From Luteimonas deserti (GTDB lineage: Bacteria; Pseudomonadota; Gammaproteobacteria; Xanthomonadales; Xanthomonadaceae), in NCBI RefSeq assembly GCF_013425765.1, contig NZ_JACCJZ010000020.1, forward strand, positions 124,001 through 188,000: 64,000 bases of DNA. The letters run 5' to 3'. Position 1 is the stretch's first letter; each line of letters opens with the position of its first letter. The notes below the pieces were generated by a model. The model saw only the letters and a program-made list of their open reading frames with translations, ran no database searches and had not been told where the DNA came from. Shown here in pieces: positions 55,598 to 63,441 of the stretch. The translations under genes and the position numbers were made by a program.

Positions 55598-56230
55598 GCA
55601 ATCTCCGTGGGGTCGAAGGTGGCGATCACGCCGGCCCTGTTGCCACAGCCTGCGAGCGGGTGAGGCCGGGCCTGCGGTGTGTTCGATCCGGCTTGCGGCC
55701 CGCCGCCCACCGCGTGGTGCGCGCGCGTTCGCCCCCGCAACGCGTTGCGTGTGTCCGAAGGTGCCGGTGGCGCGACACGTCTGCGCACCCGAAGCGCGCC
55801 CGGTCGCCGCGCATCCCTCCCCGCGCCCTCGCGCCCCCAGGTCCGCCTCGACGAGCGGCGCACGAGACCGGTCGCGATGGCGGTCGCCTCGGGCTCGTCG
55901 ATGCGGCGACCAGCCGGCCGGAGCGTGCGCTGTCCGCACGGCCGGCCACGTTGTGCCAGGCCGGCTTCGACAGGAACGCGCAGGTGCGGTGGTTGAAGCC
56001 GACGTGGGCGTGGCGCCCGGGGTGCTCCGACTGCGCGCCGGACGGTCCCATGTTTTCCCGCGCATCGACGCGCCACCACGCCGGCCCGAGGAACAGGCGG
56101 ATGGCTCGACCGGCGGGAGGCGCGCATTTCCATGGGCCGGCAGACGGCGGCGCAATGCAGCCGGCGCAGTCCGTGCGATGCGCCCGGGCCGAGGTCTGCC
56201 ACCGAGATGCAGGCCTGCCGCGGACCGCCG
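55598..56230. other. 633-bp interval between the two xylanase genes
   Basis: No recognisable gene. No xyl-box-type palindrome is visible here, so the first GH10 may be expressed by readthrough from the second or from an unseen promoter. Confidence 0.45.
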
Positions 56231-57274
56231 TCATCGCTCCGCCTCGCCGCGCACGTAGCGGCGCAGCCACCCGAGCGCCGGCCGCTCGCTGCCGTCCTCG
56301 CGGATCAGATAGGCGCCCTGTTCGTCGCGCCAGAGACCGCGGCGGAACCCCCACAGCGTCATGCCCCCGACCGCCGGATGCTCCCAGAACACCGGGAAGA
56401 CGCGCTGGTAGCTGGCCAGTTGCACCGCGTCGTCCACGCCGTCGATGTCAAACTCGGTCACGTGCACCGGCAGCCCGGTCGCGCCGAGTGCATCGAGATT
56501 GGCGCGGTGCACGTCCATCGGGGTTTCCTCGGTGGTCGCGAACGCATGCCCCTGCACACCGATCACGTCGATCAGGTCCTCTGCCTGCAGCAGCCGCACG
56601 ATCTCGAGATAGCGCTGGGTGGCATCCTCGCTGTTGGTCACGCTGTATTCGTTGAGCATCAGCTTCGACCCCGGGAAATGCTGGCGTGCGAGGCGGAATG
56701 ATTCGAGGATCCAGTCCCAGCCGGTTTCGCCATCACCGCCCAGCGCCCTGGCGTAGTTCCCGCCGTCCTCGTCATCCTTCGACGGTGGATCGTTGAGCGG
56801 CTCGTTGACCACTTCCACGATGTCGATGCCCGGATAGCGCGCCGCCACGGCCGCGAACCATTCCTCGATTTCCGCACGCTGCTCGTCGGGCGGCAGGGTG
56901 CGGATCCATTCGGGCTGCTGGTTGCCCCAGACCATCACGTGCATCTGGAAGGGCAGCCCGTTGTCCTTGGCCACGCGCCAGGCCGCATCGAGCTCGTCCC
57001 AGTTCATGACGTCGCGCTCGGCCTCGACCTCACCCCACTTGCCGCCGTTCTCGGGAGTGACCTTGTTCCAGTACTCGGCAAAGCCTTCGGCCTGCGGCGC
57101 GCTGTGTGCGCTGCCGAGGAACTTGTCCTGTCCAGCGGCCAGGGCGGTGGACGCAGGCGCGGCAGGCTGCACGCTGTCCGCTCCGGACTGCGTCGGATCC
57201 TGCGCGCCACAGGCCGACAGGAGCAGCGGAAGCAGAATGGACGCAGCGGTCGGGGCGGTACGGGAGCGGTGCAT
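56231..57274 (-). CDS. GH10-family xylanase, lipoprotein
   Basis: A 347-residue GH10-fold protein with a lipoprotein signal (lipobox LSAC, Cys22), so probably anchored in the outer or inner membrane. Catalytic residues are Glu158 in VEVVNEPL and Glu274 in HVTEFDID. It is shorter than the other GH10 and diverges in the N-terminal strands (FLGSAHSAPQAEGFAEYWNK), typical of the smaller GH10-like subgroup. ATG 57274 is set by the lipobox. It faces the transporter gene across a 1.3-kb interval with two xyl-boxes. Confidence 0.88.
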   Translation of the reverse strand: MHRSRTAPTAASILLPLLLSACGAQDPTQSGADSVQPAAPASTALAAGQDKFLGSAHSAPQAEGFAEYWNKVTPENGGKWGEVEAERDVMNWDELDAAWRVAKDNGLPFQMHVMVWGNQQPEWIRTLPPDEQRAEIEEWFAAVAARYPGIDIVEVVNEPLNDPPSKDDEDGGNYARALGGDGETGWDWILESFRLARQHFPGSKLMLNEYSVTNSEDATQRYLEIVRLLQAEDLIDVIGVQGHAFATTEETPMDVHRANLDALGATGLPVHVTEFDIDGVDDAVQLASYQRVFPVFWEHPAVGGMTLWGFRRGLWRDEQGAYLIREDGSERPALGWLRRYVRGEAER

Positions 57275-57761
57275 GGGCGGCAGGCCTCCTGGTGTCGGTG
57301 GTTGCGGTTGGTCAGCGGTCACGGCCTGGGGAGCGCGGTTGCGGGATGCCCGGGGTGTAAGTGGCGCAAGGCACAGCGAAACGCACTGGCCAGGCCCGCC
57401 AGCGCATTCGCGACCGTGGCGAACGCCCCTGATCGTCGGGGCTGCTGCGGCCCAGGCCCGGGCTGCACCCGTCGATGACCCTCTGGCGAAGGGGATGTCG
57501 ATGGAGTGCGCGGACGGGCGACACGCTGATCGCGCTGTCGTCCCCATCGCGCCAGTCGAACCCCGTACAGGGCGAGGGACCCGAGCATCGCGCGGTCGAC
57601 ATGACCGGGCGCGGTGACCCCAGGCAGCGCGCAGGCTCTCCGGCGAGAGCGAGCCGCTACGATCGCCGGGCTCAGCTCCGGAGACGAAGTCATCGGAAGA
57701 TGCCGAAAACGCTGGACCCGGCTCTCGGCAGAAGCAGTAGCGTCAGCATGGAATGCCTCTA
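57275..57761. other. Long upstream region of the lipoprotein xylanase
   Basis: 487 bp between the xylanase start and the first xyl-box. No protein family recognisable in any frame. It may be 5' leader or relic sequence. Confidence 0.45.
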
Positions 57762-57779
57762 AGTGATAGCGCTATCACT
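57762..57779. promoter_or_regulatory. xyl-box, 18-bp perfect palindrome
   Basis: AGTGATAGCGCTATCACT is an 18-bp perfect dyad with the TAGCGCTA core shared by the other operators. It lies in the divergent region between GH10 and the transporter. It is the best dyad of the four and is probably bound by XylR. Confidence 0.75.
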
Positions 57780-57931
57780 AACACAGGTCACCGACGTGTG
57801 CGTTCTGCGGCGCATCATCCGTGGTTGGGCCGTCACTGCCAGTTGCGCAAAACCGCGAAAAAAAAGCCGCATTCTCCGATCGACGAGTGCCTCGGCGGCC
57901 CATGCTGCTGCGCAGCGTGACGACAGCGTAA

Positions 57932-57945
57932 TGATAGCGCTACCT
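57932..57945. promoter_or_regulatory. Second xyl-box in the xylanase-transporter region
   Basis: TGATAGCGCTACCT shares TGATAGCGCTA with the palindrome about 170 bp to the left. Two operators at this distance would permit looping by a tetrameric LacI-type repressor, or separate control of each divergent promoter (inference). Confidence 0.65.
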
Positions 57946-58564
57946 TCAAGTCCGCGTCCGGTCGGCGGGATTGGCCGGCAACGCGGGGGTCGAAGAACAC
58001 GCTGCTGACGCGCCCTCGCAATCGGGCGGTCAGTGCGCAGAACCGGAAGGGGAGTGCGTTGCAGGCACAAGGGAGAACACCGTCGCCACGCTGCGCATGT
58101 CCTGCACCCGGCAGAACGGGATGCTGGCGCCGGCGCGGACCGGCGGGGCTTGATGCAGGCGCGGATCTTCAGAGGCGACCGCGACCGGTCCGCCCTTGCA
58201 ACGAGCCCCGCTGTTCGATGCCGGGTCGCGGCTGCAGACCACCCTCGACCTCAGCGACCTCACCGGCCAAGCACGGCGCGCCGACTTCTGGGGCGCCAAT
58301 GCAGTCCGCGATCCCTGCGTTGCAGGCCGCGCCGGCCGCATCGGCACCCGGGGCGCCGTCTGATCGGCCTGCAATCGTCTCCCCACGGTCTGTCCCGGCG
58401 CTCCGGCGTCGGGGCGGGCCGTGTTCCAGCCACCGGCGTCGAATGCATACCGGTATCGTCTGCGCCCGGGCGGTGCACGGGATATGGCTATGTGATCGCG
58501 CGCCATGCGTCATCCGCCGTATCCACGACCGCGGCCACGTCAACCCCACGGGTGCCTCCCCGCA
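57946..58564. other. Long leader before the symporter gene
   Basis: No gene recognised. One frame around 58190-58350 reads as protein-like (LQTTLDLSDLTGQARRADFW) for about 50 residues, but no family could be assigned. It may be relic coding sequence. Confidence 0.4.
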
Positions 58565-60064
58565 ATGAATCCCGCGTCCTCGTTCCACGCCACCGAAATC
58601 CTGTCCGTCCGCGAGAAGCTGGGTTACAGCCTCGGCGATCTCGCCGCCAATCTGATCTTCCAGACGCTGGTCACCTACCTCGCGTTCTTCTACACCGACG
58701 TCTATGCACTGCCGGCCGCGACCGCGGCGACGATCATCTTCGTCGTCGGCCTGCTGGGCGCATTCGTGTTCACCCCGATCATCGGCATCCTCGCCGACCG
58801 CACGCATACGCGGTGGGGCAAGTTCCGGCCGTGGATCCTGTGGACCGCGATCCCCTTCGGCGTGCTGTCGCTGCTGGCCTTCAGCACGCCGGATCTCGGC
58901 GAGCGGGGCAAGGTGGTGTATGCGCTGGTCACCTATACGCTGCTGGTGCTGGTGTACGGCGCCAACAACCTGCCGTACTCGGCGCTCAGCGGCGTGCTCA
59001 CCGGCAATATGGCCCAACGCAACAGCCTGTCGTCCTACCGTTTCGTCGCGGTCATGGTGGCGCAGTTCGTGATCCAGGTGCTGCTGCTGCCGATGGTGCT
59101 GATCCTCGGCGACGGCGACCGGGTGCGCGGCTTCGAGCAGGTGATGACAATCTTCGCCGTGGTCGGCACGGTGTTCTTCCTGATCACCTTCCTCACCACG
59201 CGCGAGCGCATCGTCCCCGCGCAGACGCAGTCCTCCGGAGTGATGCAGGACCTGGGCGATCTCGCCCGCAACCGCCCGTGGATGATCATGCTTGCCCTGA
59301 CGGTGCTGGTGTTCATCACCCTGGCGCTGAAGGGTGGCATGACCATCTACTACTTCCAGTACTACCTCGACGAGACGGCGCTGGCGGCGTTCTTGCAGAA
59401 CACCGGCTTCAACGGCTTCATCGGCGGGCTCAACGCCATGCTCACCGGCGCCGGCCTGGCCGGCTTCCAGTGGCCGGAGGACGCCCCCACGTCGGCCTTC
59501 AGCCTGTTCAACGCCGGCGGCATCATCTTCATGATCCTCGGCATCGGACTGTCGCGGCCGCTGGCCGACCGCTTCGGCAAGCGCGACGTGTTCGGCGGCG
59601 CGCTGTTCGTCTCGACCCTCTTCGTGCTTGCGTTCTACCTCTACCCGCCGGACGCGATCTGGCTGGTGTTCGGCTCGCAGATCCTGCACGGCTTCTTCTA
59701 CGGCATCACCATCCCGCTGCTGTGGGCGATGATCGCCGACGTCGCCGACTACTCGGAATGGAAGAATCATCGCCGTGCGACGGCGATCATCTTCTCGGCG
59801 ATGCTGTGCGGCCTGAAAGTTGGCCTGAGCATCGGCGGTGCACTGGTGGCGGCGATCCTCGCGCGCTACGGCTACGAGACCGGTGGCGGCGCGCAGTCCG
59901 CGACGGTAGTGGACGGTATCCGGCTCGCGATCAGCGTGTACTGCTCGCTCCCGTTCCTGCTCGCGGTCGGCCTGCTGTTCCTCTATCGCATCGACAAGAC
60001 CATGGAGTCGCAGCTGGAACGCGACCTGGCCGAACGCCGCATGCAGTCGGGAGTGACGGCATGA
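58565..60064 (+). CDS. GPH-family sugar:cation symporter, probable xyloside/xylo-oligosaccharide importer
   Basis: A 499-residue transporter with 12 membrane segments of the glycoside-pentoside-hexuronide group in the MFS superfamily. The N-terminus REKLGYSLGDLAANLIFQ and the GILADRTHTRWGKFRPWIL loop are diagnostic. The second signature WAMIADVADYSEWKNHRRAT is also present. It starts an operon with GH43 and an epimerase, so it likely brings xylo-oligosaccharides or xylosides into the cytoplasm (inference). ATG 58565 begins the conserved N-terminus. Confidence 0.92.
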   Translation: MNPASSFHATEILSVREKLGYSLGDLAANLIFQTLVTYLAFFYTDVYALPAATAATIIFVVGLLGAFVFTPIIGILADRTHTRWGKFRPWILWTAIPFGVLSLLAFSTPDLGERGKVVYALVTYTLLVLVYGANNLPYSALSGVLTGNMAQRNSLSSYRFVAVMVAQFVIQVLLLPMVLILGDGDRVRGFEQVMTIFAVVGTVFFLITFLTTRERIVPAQTQSSGVMQDLGDLARNRPWMIMLALTVLVFITLALKGGMTIYYFQYYLDETALAAFLQNTGFNGFIGGLNAMLTGAGLAGFQWPEDAPTSAFSLFNAGGIIFMILGIGLSRPLADRFGKRDVFGGALFVSTLFVLAFYLYPPDAIWLVFGSQILHGFFYGITIPLLWAMIADVADYSEWKNHRRATAIIFSAMLCGLKVGLSIGGALVAAILARYGYETGGGAQSATVVDGIRLAISVYCSLPFLLAVGLLFLYRIDKTMESQLERDLAERRMQSGVTA

Positions 60065-61110
60065 GCGCACATCCCGCCGCGCCTGTCGGCGCGACCGCAG
60101 GGGACGAGGCGCTGTCGGCCGAGCTCGACCTGCTCACGTCCCGCGCCATCTCGCAGCCGCTGGTCACCCACATGTACACCGCCGATCCCTCGGCGCACGT
60201 GTTCGAAGGCCGTCTCTACATCTACCCCTCGCACGACATCGATGCCGGCACCCCCTTCGACGACGAGGGCGGCCACTTCGGCATGCAGGACTACCACGTA
60301 CTGCGCATGGACTCGCCGCATGCCGAGGCGGTGGATTGCGGCCTCGCGCTGCACGTATGCGACGTGCCGTGGGCGAAACGCCAGATGTGGGCGCCCGATG
60401 CCGCCTGTCGCAATGGTCGCTACTACTTCTACTTCCCCGCCAAGGACGCGCAGGACGTGTTCCGTATCGGTGTCGCGGTCGGCGACCGGCCGGAAGGCCC
60501 GTTCACCGCGCGGCCCGAACCGATGACCGGTGCCTACTCGATCGACCCCGCCGTGTTCGACGACGGCGACGCCCACTACCTGTACTTCGGCGGCATCTGG
60601 GGCGGGCAGCTGCAGAAATACCGCGACAATGTCTACGCGCCGGAGCATGCCGAACCGCTCGGCGCTGAAGCTGCGCTGGGCGCGCGCGTCGCGCGCCTGC
60701 GCGACGACATGCTGGAACTCGCCGAGCCCACGCGCGAGGTCGTCGTGCTCGACGAACACGGCGCCCCGCTGCGCGCCGACGACCATGCCCGGCGCTTCTT
60801 CGAAGGACCGTGGGTGCACAGGCATGCGGGCCGGTATTACTTCTCGTATTCCACCGGCAACACCCACCTGCTGTGTTACGCCGTAGGCGACAGTCCCTAT
60901 GGACCGTTCACCTACCAGGGCGTGATCCTCGAGCCCGTGGTCGGCTGGACCACGCACCATTCCATCGTCGAGTTCGAGGGGCGCTGGTGGCTGTACTACC
61001 ACGACGCACTGCTGTCGGGCGGCGTGACCCACCTGCGCTCGCTCAAGGTCACCGAGCTGCATCACGACGACGACGGGCGAATCCGCACCATCGATCCCTA
61101 TGGCGGATAG
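60061..61110 (+). CDS. GH43 beta-xylosidase/arabinofuranosidase, cytoplasmic
   Basis: A 349-residue GH43 without a signal peptide, so probably cytoplasmic. Catalytic acids are in YTADPSAHVF, SIDPAVFDDGD and FFEGPWVHRH. It has the single propeller and no C-terminal sandwich, unlike the exported GH43 at 51723. Its start overlaps the symporter stop by 4 bp (ATGA), fitting hydrolysis of imported xylo-oligosaccharides to xylose. It overlaps the epimerase gene by 11 bp. Confidence 0.93.
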   Translation: MSAHPAAPVGATAGDEALSAELDLLTSRAISQPLVTHMYTADPSAHVFEGRLYIYPSHDIDAGTPFDDEGGHFGMQDYHVLRMDSPHAEAVDCGLALHVCDVPWAKRQMWAPDAACRNGRYYFYFPAKDAQDVFRIGVAVGDRPEGPFTARPEPMTGAYSIDPAVFDDGDAHYLYFGGIWGGQLQKYRDNVYAPEHAEPLGAEAALGARVARLRDDMLELAEPTREVVVLDEHGAPLRADDHARRFFEGPWVHRHAGRYYFSYSTGNTHLLCYAVGDSPYGPFTYQGVILEPVVGWTTHHSIVEFEGRWWLYYHDALLSGGVTHLRSLKVTELHHDDDGRIRTIDPYGG

Positions 61111-61927
61111 GCAGGTCGACGGCGCACTGGCGCCGAGACCCTCCGGCCCGCTGCGCAGGATCGAATGCGGTGCGCTCTCGGCAAGCGTCGCGCCGCGGGC
61201 AGGGGGGCGCATCGCGCAGATCACCTTCGCCGGCGAGCCGCTGCTCGTCGGACCCGCCGATGGCCATCCGGAAACCATCGCCTGGGGCTGCTACCCGATG
61301 GTGCCGTGGGCCGGCCGCCTGCGTGCCGGACGCTTCCGCTTCGACGGCGCGGACCACGTGCTGGCCACCAACCTGGGGCCGCATGCCATCCATGGCCTGG
61401 GGTTCTCGATGCCGTGGCAGGTGCAGCTGCACACCGTCGACTGCGTCGTGCTGTCGCTGCAGCTGCCGCGCGATGCGCGCTGGCCGTTCGGCGGCACCGT
61501 GCGTCAGACGGTGCGGGTCACCCCCCGGCGCCTGCGCCTGACGATGACACTGCACGCACAGGTCCTGGCCATGCCGGCAGTCATCGGCTGGCACCCGTGG
61601 TTCCGCAAGCCCGAGCGGCTGGAGTTCGCCCCGACCGGCGTCTATCCGCGCGATGCCGATGGCATCGGCACCCTCCCGCTGGCCGCGCCGCCGCCCCCGC
61701 CCTGGGACGACTGCTTCACCGGGGCCGACGGCGCCGTACTCCACCGGGGCGGACAGCGGATCATGCTCGCATCCGACTGCAGCCACTGGGTGGTGTACGA
61801 CGCGCCTGCCCATGCCACCTGCGTCGAACCGCAGACCGGACCTGCGGACGCCTTCAATCTGGAACCCCAGCGGCTGGAGCCGGGACAGGGCATGACGCGC
61901 TGGTTCGAGATGGTCTGGGGCCGCTGA
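61100..61927 (+). CDS. Aldose 1-epimerase family protein
   Basis: A 275-residue beta-sandwich galactose-mutarotase-like protein. PMVPWAGRLRAGRF, HAIHGLGF and IGWHPWFRKP carry the conserved histidines expected at the active site. In this operon it may speed alpha/beta interconversion of xylose or arabinose released by GH43. The start overlaps the GH43 gene by 11 bp. It is not the classic long GalM but the shorter bacterial type. Confidence 0.88.
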   Translation: MADRQVDGALAPRPSGPLRRIECGALSASVAPRAGGRIAQITFAGEPLLVGPADGHPETIAWGCYPMVPWAGRLRAGRFRFDGADHVLATNLGPHAIHGLGFSMPWQVQLHTVDCVVLSLQLPRDARWPFGGTVRQTVRVTPRRLRLTMTLHAQVLAMPAVIGWHPWFRKPERLEFAPTGVYPRDADGIGTLPLAAPPPPPWDDCFTGADGAVLHRGGQRIMLASDCSHWVVYDAPAHATCVEPQTGPADAFNLEPQRLEPGQGMTRWFEMVWGR

Positions 61928-62229
61928 GGCCGGCGCCCGGCGGGGGGTGCGCCGTCGCGGCGCGATGTCCGGGCGCGACGCGCGATGCGTGCGCACCGCA
62001 CAGCCCCGGTGCGGGACGACGTCTGGCGCAAGGCCGGGACACCCGCCAGGGTGTGGGCGCGGCACGTGCATGTCGTCCGATACGCCGATCAGACGCTTCC
62101 ATATCGAAACGACTCGCCTTAAGCGATCCCTGCGATTCCTGCAGCGCCTCCCCGCAGTGCGCTTCGTATGCTCCGTTGGCGGCCACGTGGACGCGGCCGG
62201 CCGACAGGATCGCGCGGCTTTCCGTTTCA
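61928..62229. other. Gene-free leader before the DUF2628 remnant
   Basis: About 300 bp with no family recognised. It may hold the decayed promoter and N-terminal part of the pseudogene that follows. Confidence 0.4.
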
Positions 62230-62570
62230 GAGGCGGGAAACGCCGGTTCCGTCCGATCGAGAAGGCAGCGGGCTCCCGGAGCTTCCGGGCGTCCGCCGAC
62301 TGCCGGCCGGCGAGCGCTTCGGCCTCGACTTCAACGTCCCGGCCTTCTTCTTCGGCCCCATCCATCTTCTGGTCGAGGGTCTCTGGCGCCAGGCTGTGGT
62401 CCAGCTGTTCAGCGCCATCGCCATGGTGATCAGCGTCGGACCGATGGGCCCGGGACGCCTCGACCGTGGCGTTGGGCCACGGCCTCGCCGCCGTCTGCGC
62501 GATGCGGGTGAACGTCGGCTGCGACCGCAGGATGATCCTGGGGACGCCCCCTGGTTCCGACGGCGTTTTT
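62230..62570 (+). pseudogene. Frameshifted DUF2628 membrane protein gene
   Basis: Pieces of a DUF2628 protein in two plus-strand frames can be stitched in order. KRRFRPIEKAAG (to about 62270) is followed by LPELPGVRRLPAGERFGLDF and NVPAFFFGPIHLLVEGLWRQ in a second frame. ALGHGLAAVCAMRVNVGCDR and RMILG lie back in the first frame (about 62467-62540). DAPWF may mark another shift. The FNxxAFFFGP signature and the C-terminal AMRxNV...RRxxLG are diagnostic of the family. At least two indels plus no intact start indicate a decayed gene rather than programmed frameshifting. Confidence 0.72.
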
Positions 62571-63065
62571 GCAGGCGGGCGGCGATCTGCTGTCGGTCCA
62601 TCGTCGGCGAGTCCGGTCCGCTCGGGACCGCTGCCGCATTGCAGGGCATGCCGCAGGTGGACATGTTCGGATGTCCGGCGATGGATTGCGGCCGGAGGTC
62701 GGGCAGCGCGAAACAGCGGTTCCCTCGCATCGGCGGGCGCCGGTCTCGGCGTGAACCGCGCCGCAGCAGGGCGTCGATACCGGCCGCGGCCCGGCGGCAT
62801 CGTCCGGTCGTTCGGGCGGCTGGTGCCTCCGAGCGCGGTCGTCGGGTGCGACAAGCCTCGCCCGGCACCCGCCCGGGGTGATGCCGCTGTGCATCGCGCA
62901 TGTGGCGCGCGGCCCGGGGCAGGCGCACCTGCGACATCGACGACGTGGCCGACGTCCCGCTGCGCGGCCGATGCGCGGGCCGAGCAGGTGCCGTCACCCA
63001 CCGGAGGAGTGTGGTGAAGGATTGACCAGGACACTCGCGCCGCGTCACCGGGGGCGTCGGACGGG
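62571..63065. other. Gene-free interval after the DUF2628 remnant
   Basis: Approximately 495 bp, GC-rich, with no recognisable coding motif on either strand. Confidence 0.45.
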
Positions 63066-63111
63066 TTATCCACATCTTTGTCATCGAAGCATCCACACCG
63101 GTTGTGGACAA
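63066..63111. promoter_or_regulatory. Triplet of DnaA-box-like sequences (copy 2)
   Basis: TTATCCACA (63066-63074) is perfect. GCATCCACA (63089-63097) is 7/9 and the inverted TGTGGACAA (63103-63111) is 8/9. Spacing is identical to copy 1 at 42953-42998. It lies 31 bp beyond the stop codon of the small winged-helix-like gene on the minus strand. Confidence 0.6.
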
Positions 63112-63141
63112 GCGCGGAACGCGCCGCCTGTGTCGCCACGG

Positions 63142-63441
63142 TCAGGTGTCGGCGTCCCGTCCGCGTCCGTCCGCGCCGCCTGCGCGCTCATCGAGCGATG
63201 CGGCCATCGCGTGCCCTACGTCGGTCAGGCGTGCGTGTCTGCGCGCACCGATGTCGACGAGCTCCACCCAGCCCGGGCCACGCCGGCCTCCGAGCGATGC
63301 CTCACCGAGGTAGGCGAGGGTGCGGAGCAACACGCTCATGCGGATGTCGAGCTGTTTGCAGAGTCTCGGCAGCGAGACGCCATCAGGCGCCGCGGCGAGC
63401 GTCACCAGCAGCGCGCGAAGTGTCTGCGCCTCAGCGGACAC
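63142..63441 (-). CDS. Small winged-helix-like protein next to the molybdopterin oxidoreductase
   Basis: A 99-residue protein with an N-terminal helical HTH-like region (VSLPRLCKQLDIRMSVLLRT) and a beta-wing (GPGWVELVDIG). A GTG start at 63441 overlaps the oxidoreductase stop by 11 bp, the sign of a coupled pair. I recall similar small proteins beside formate-dehydrogenase-like genes in xanthomonads, but no named family or function is certain. It might act in regulation or cofactor assembly (inference). Confidence 0.62.
   Translation of the reverse strand: MSAEAQTLRALLVTLAAAPDGVSLPRLCKQLDIRMSVLLRTLAYLGEASLGGRRGPGWVELVDIGARRHARLTDVGHAMAASLDERAGGADGRGRDADT

Noticed and set aside
58190-58350. 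Protein-like stretch LQTTLDLSDLTGQARRADFW before the symporter
   Set aside because: Only about 50 residues, no start, no family recognised; mentioned only as a possible relic.
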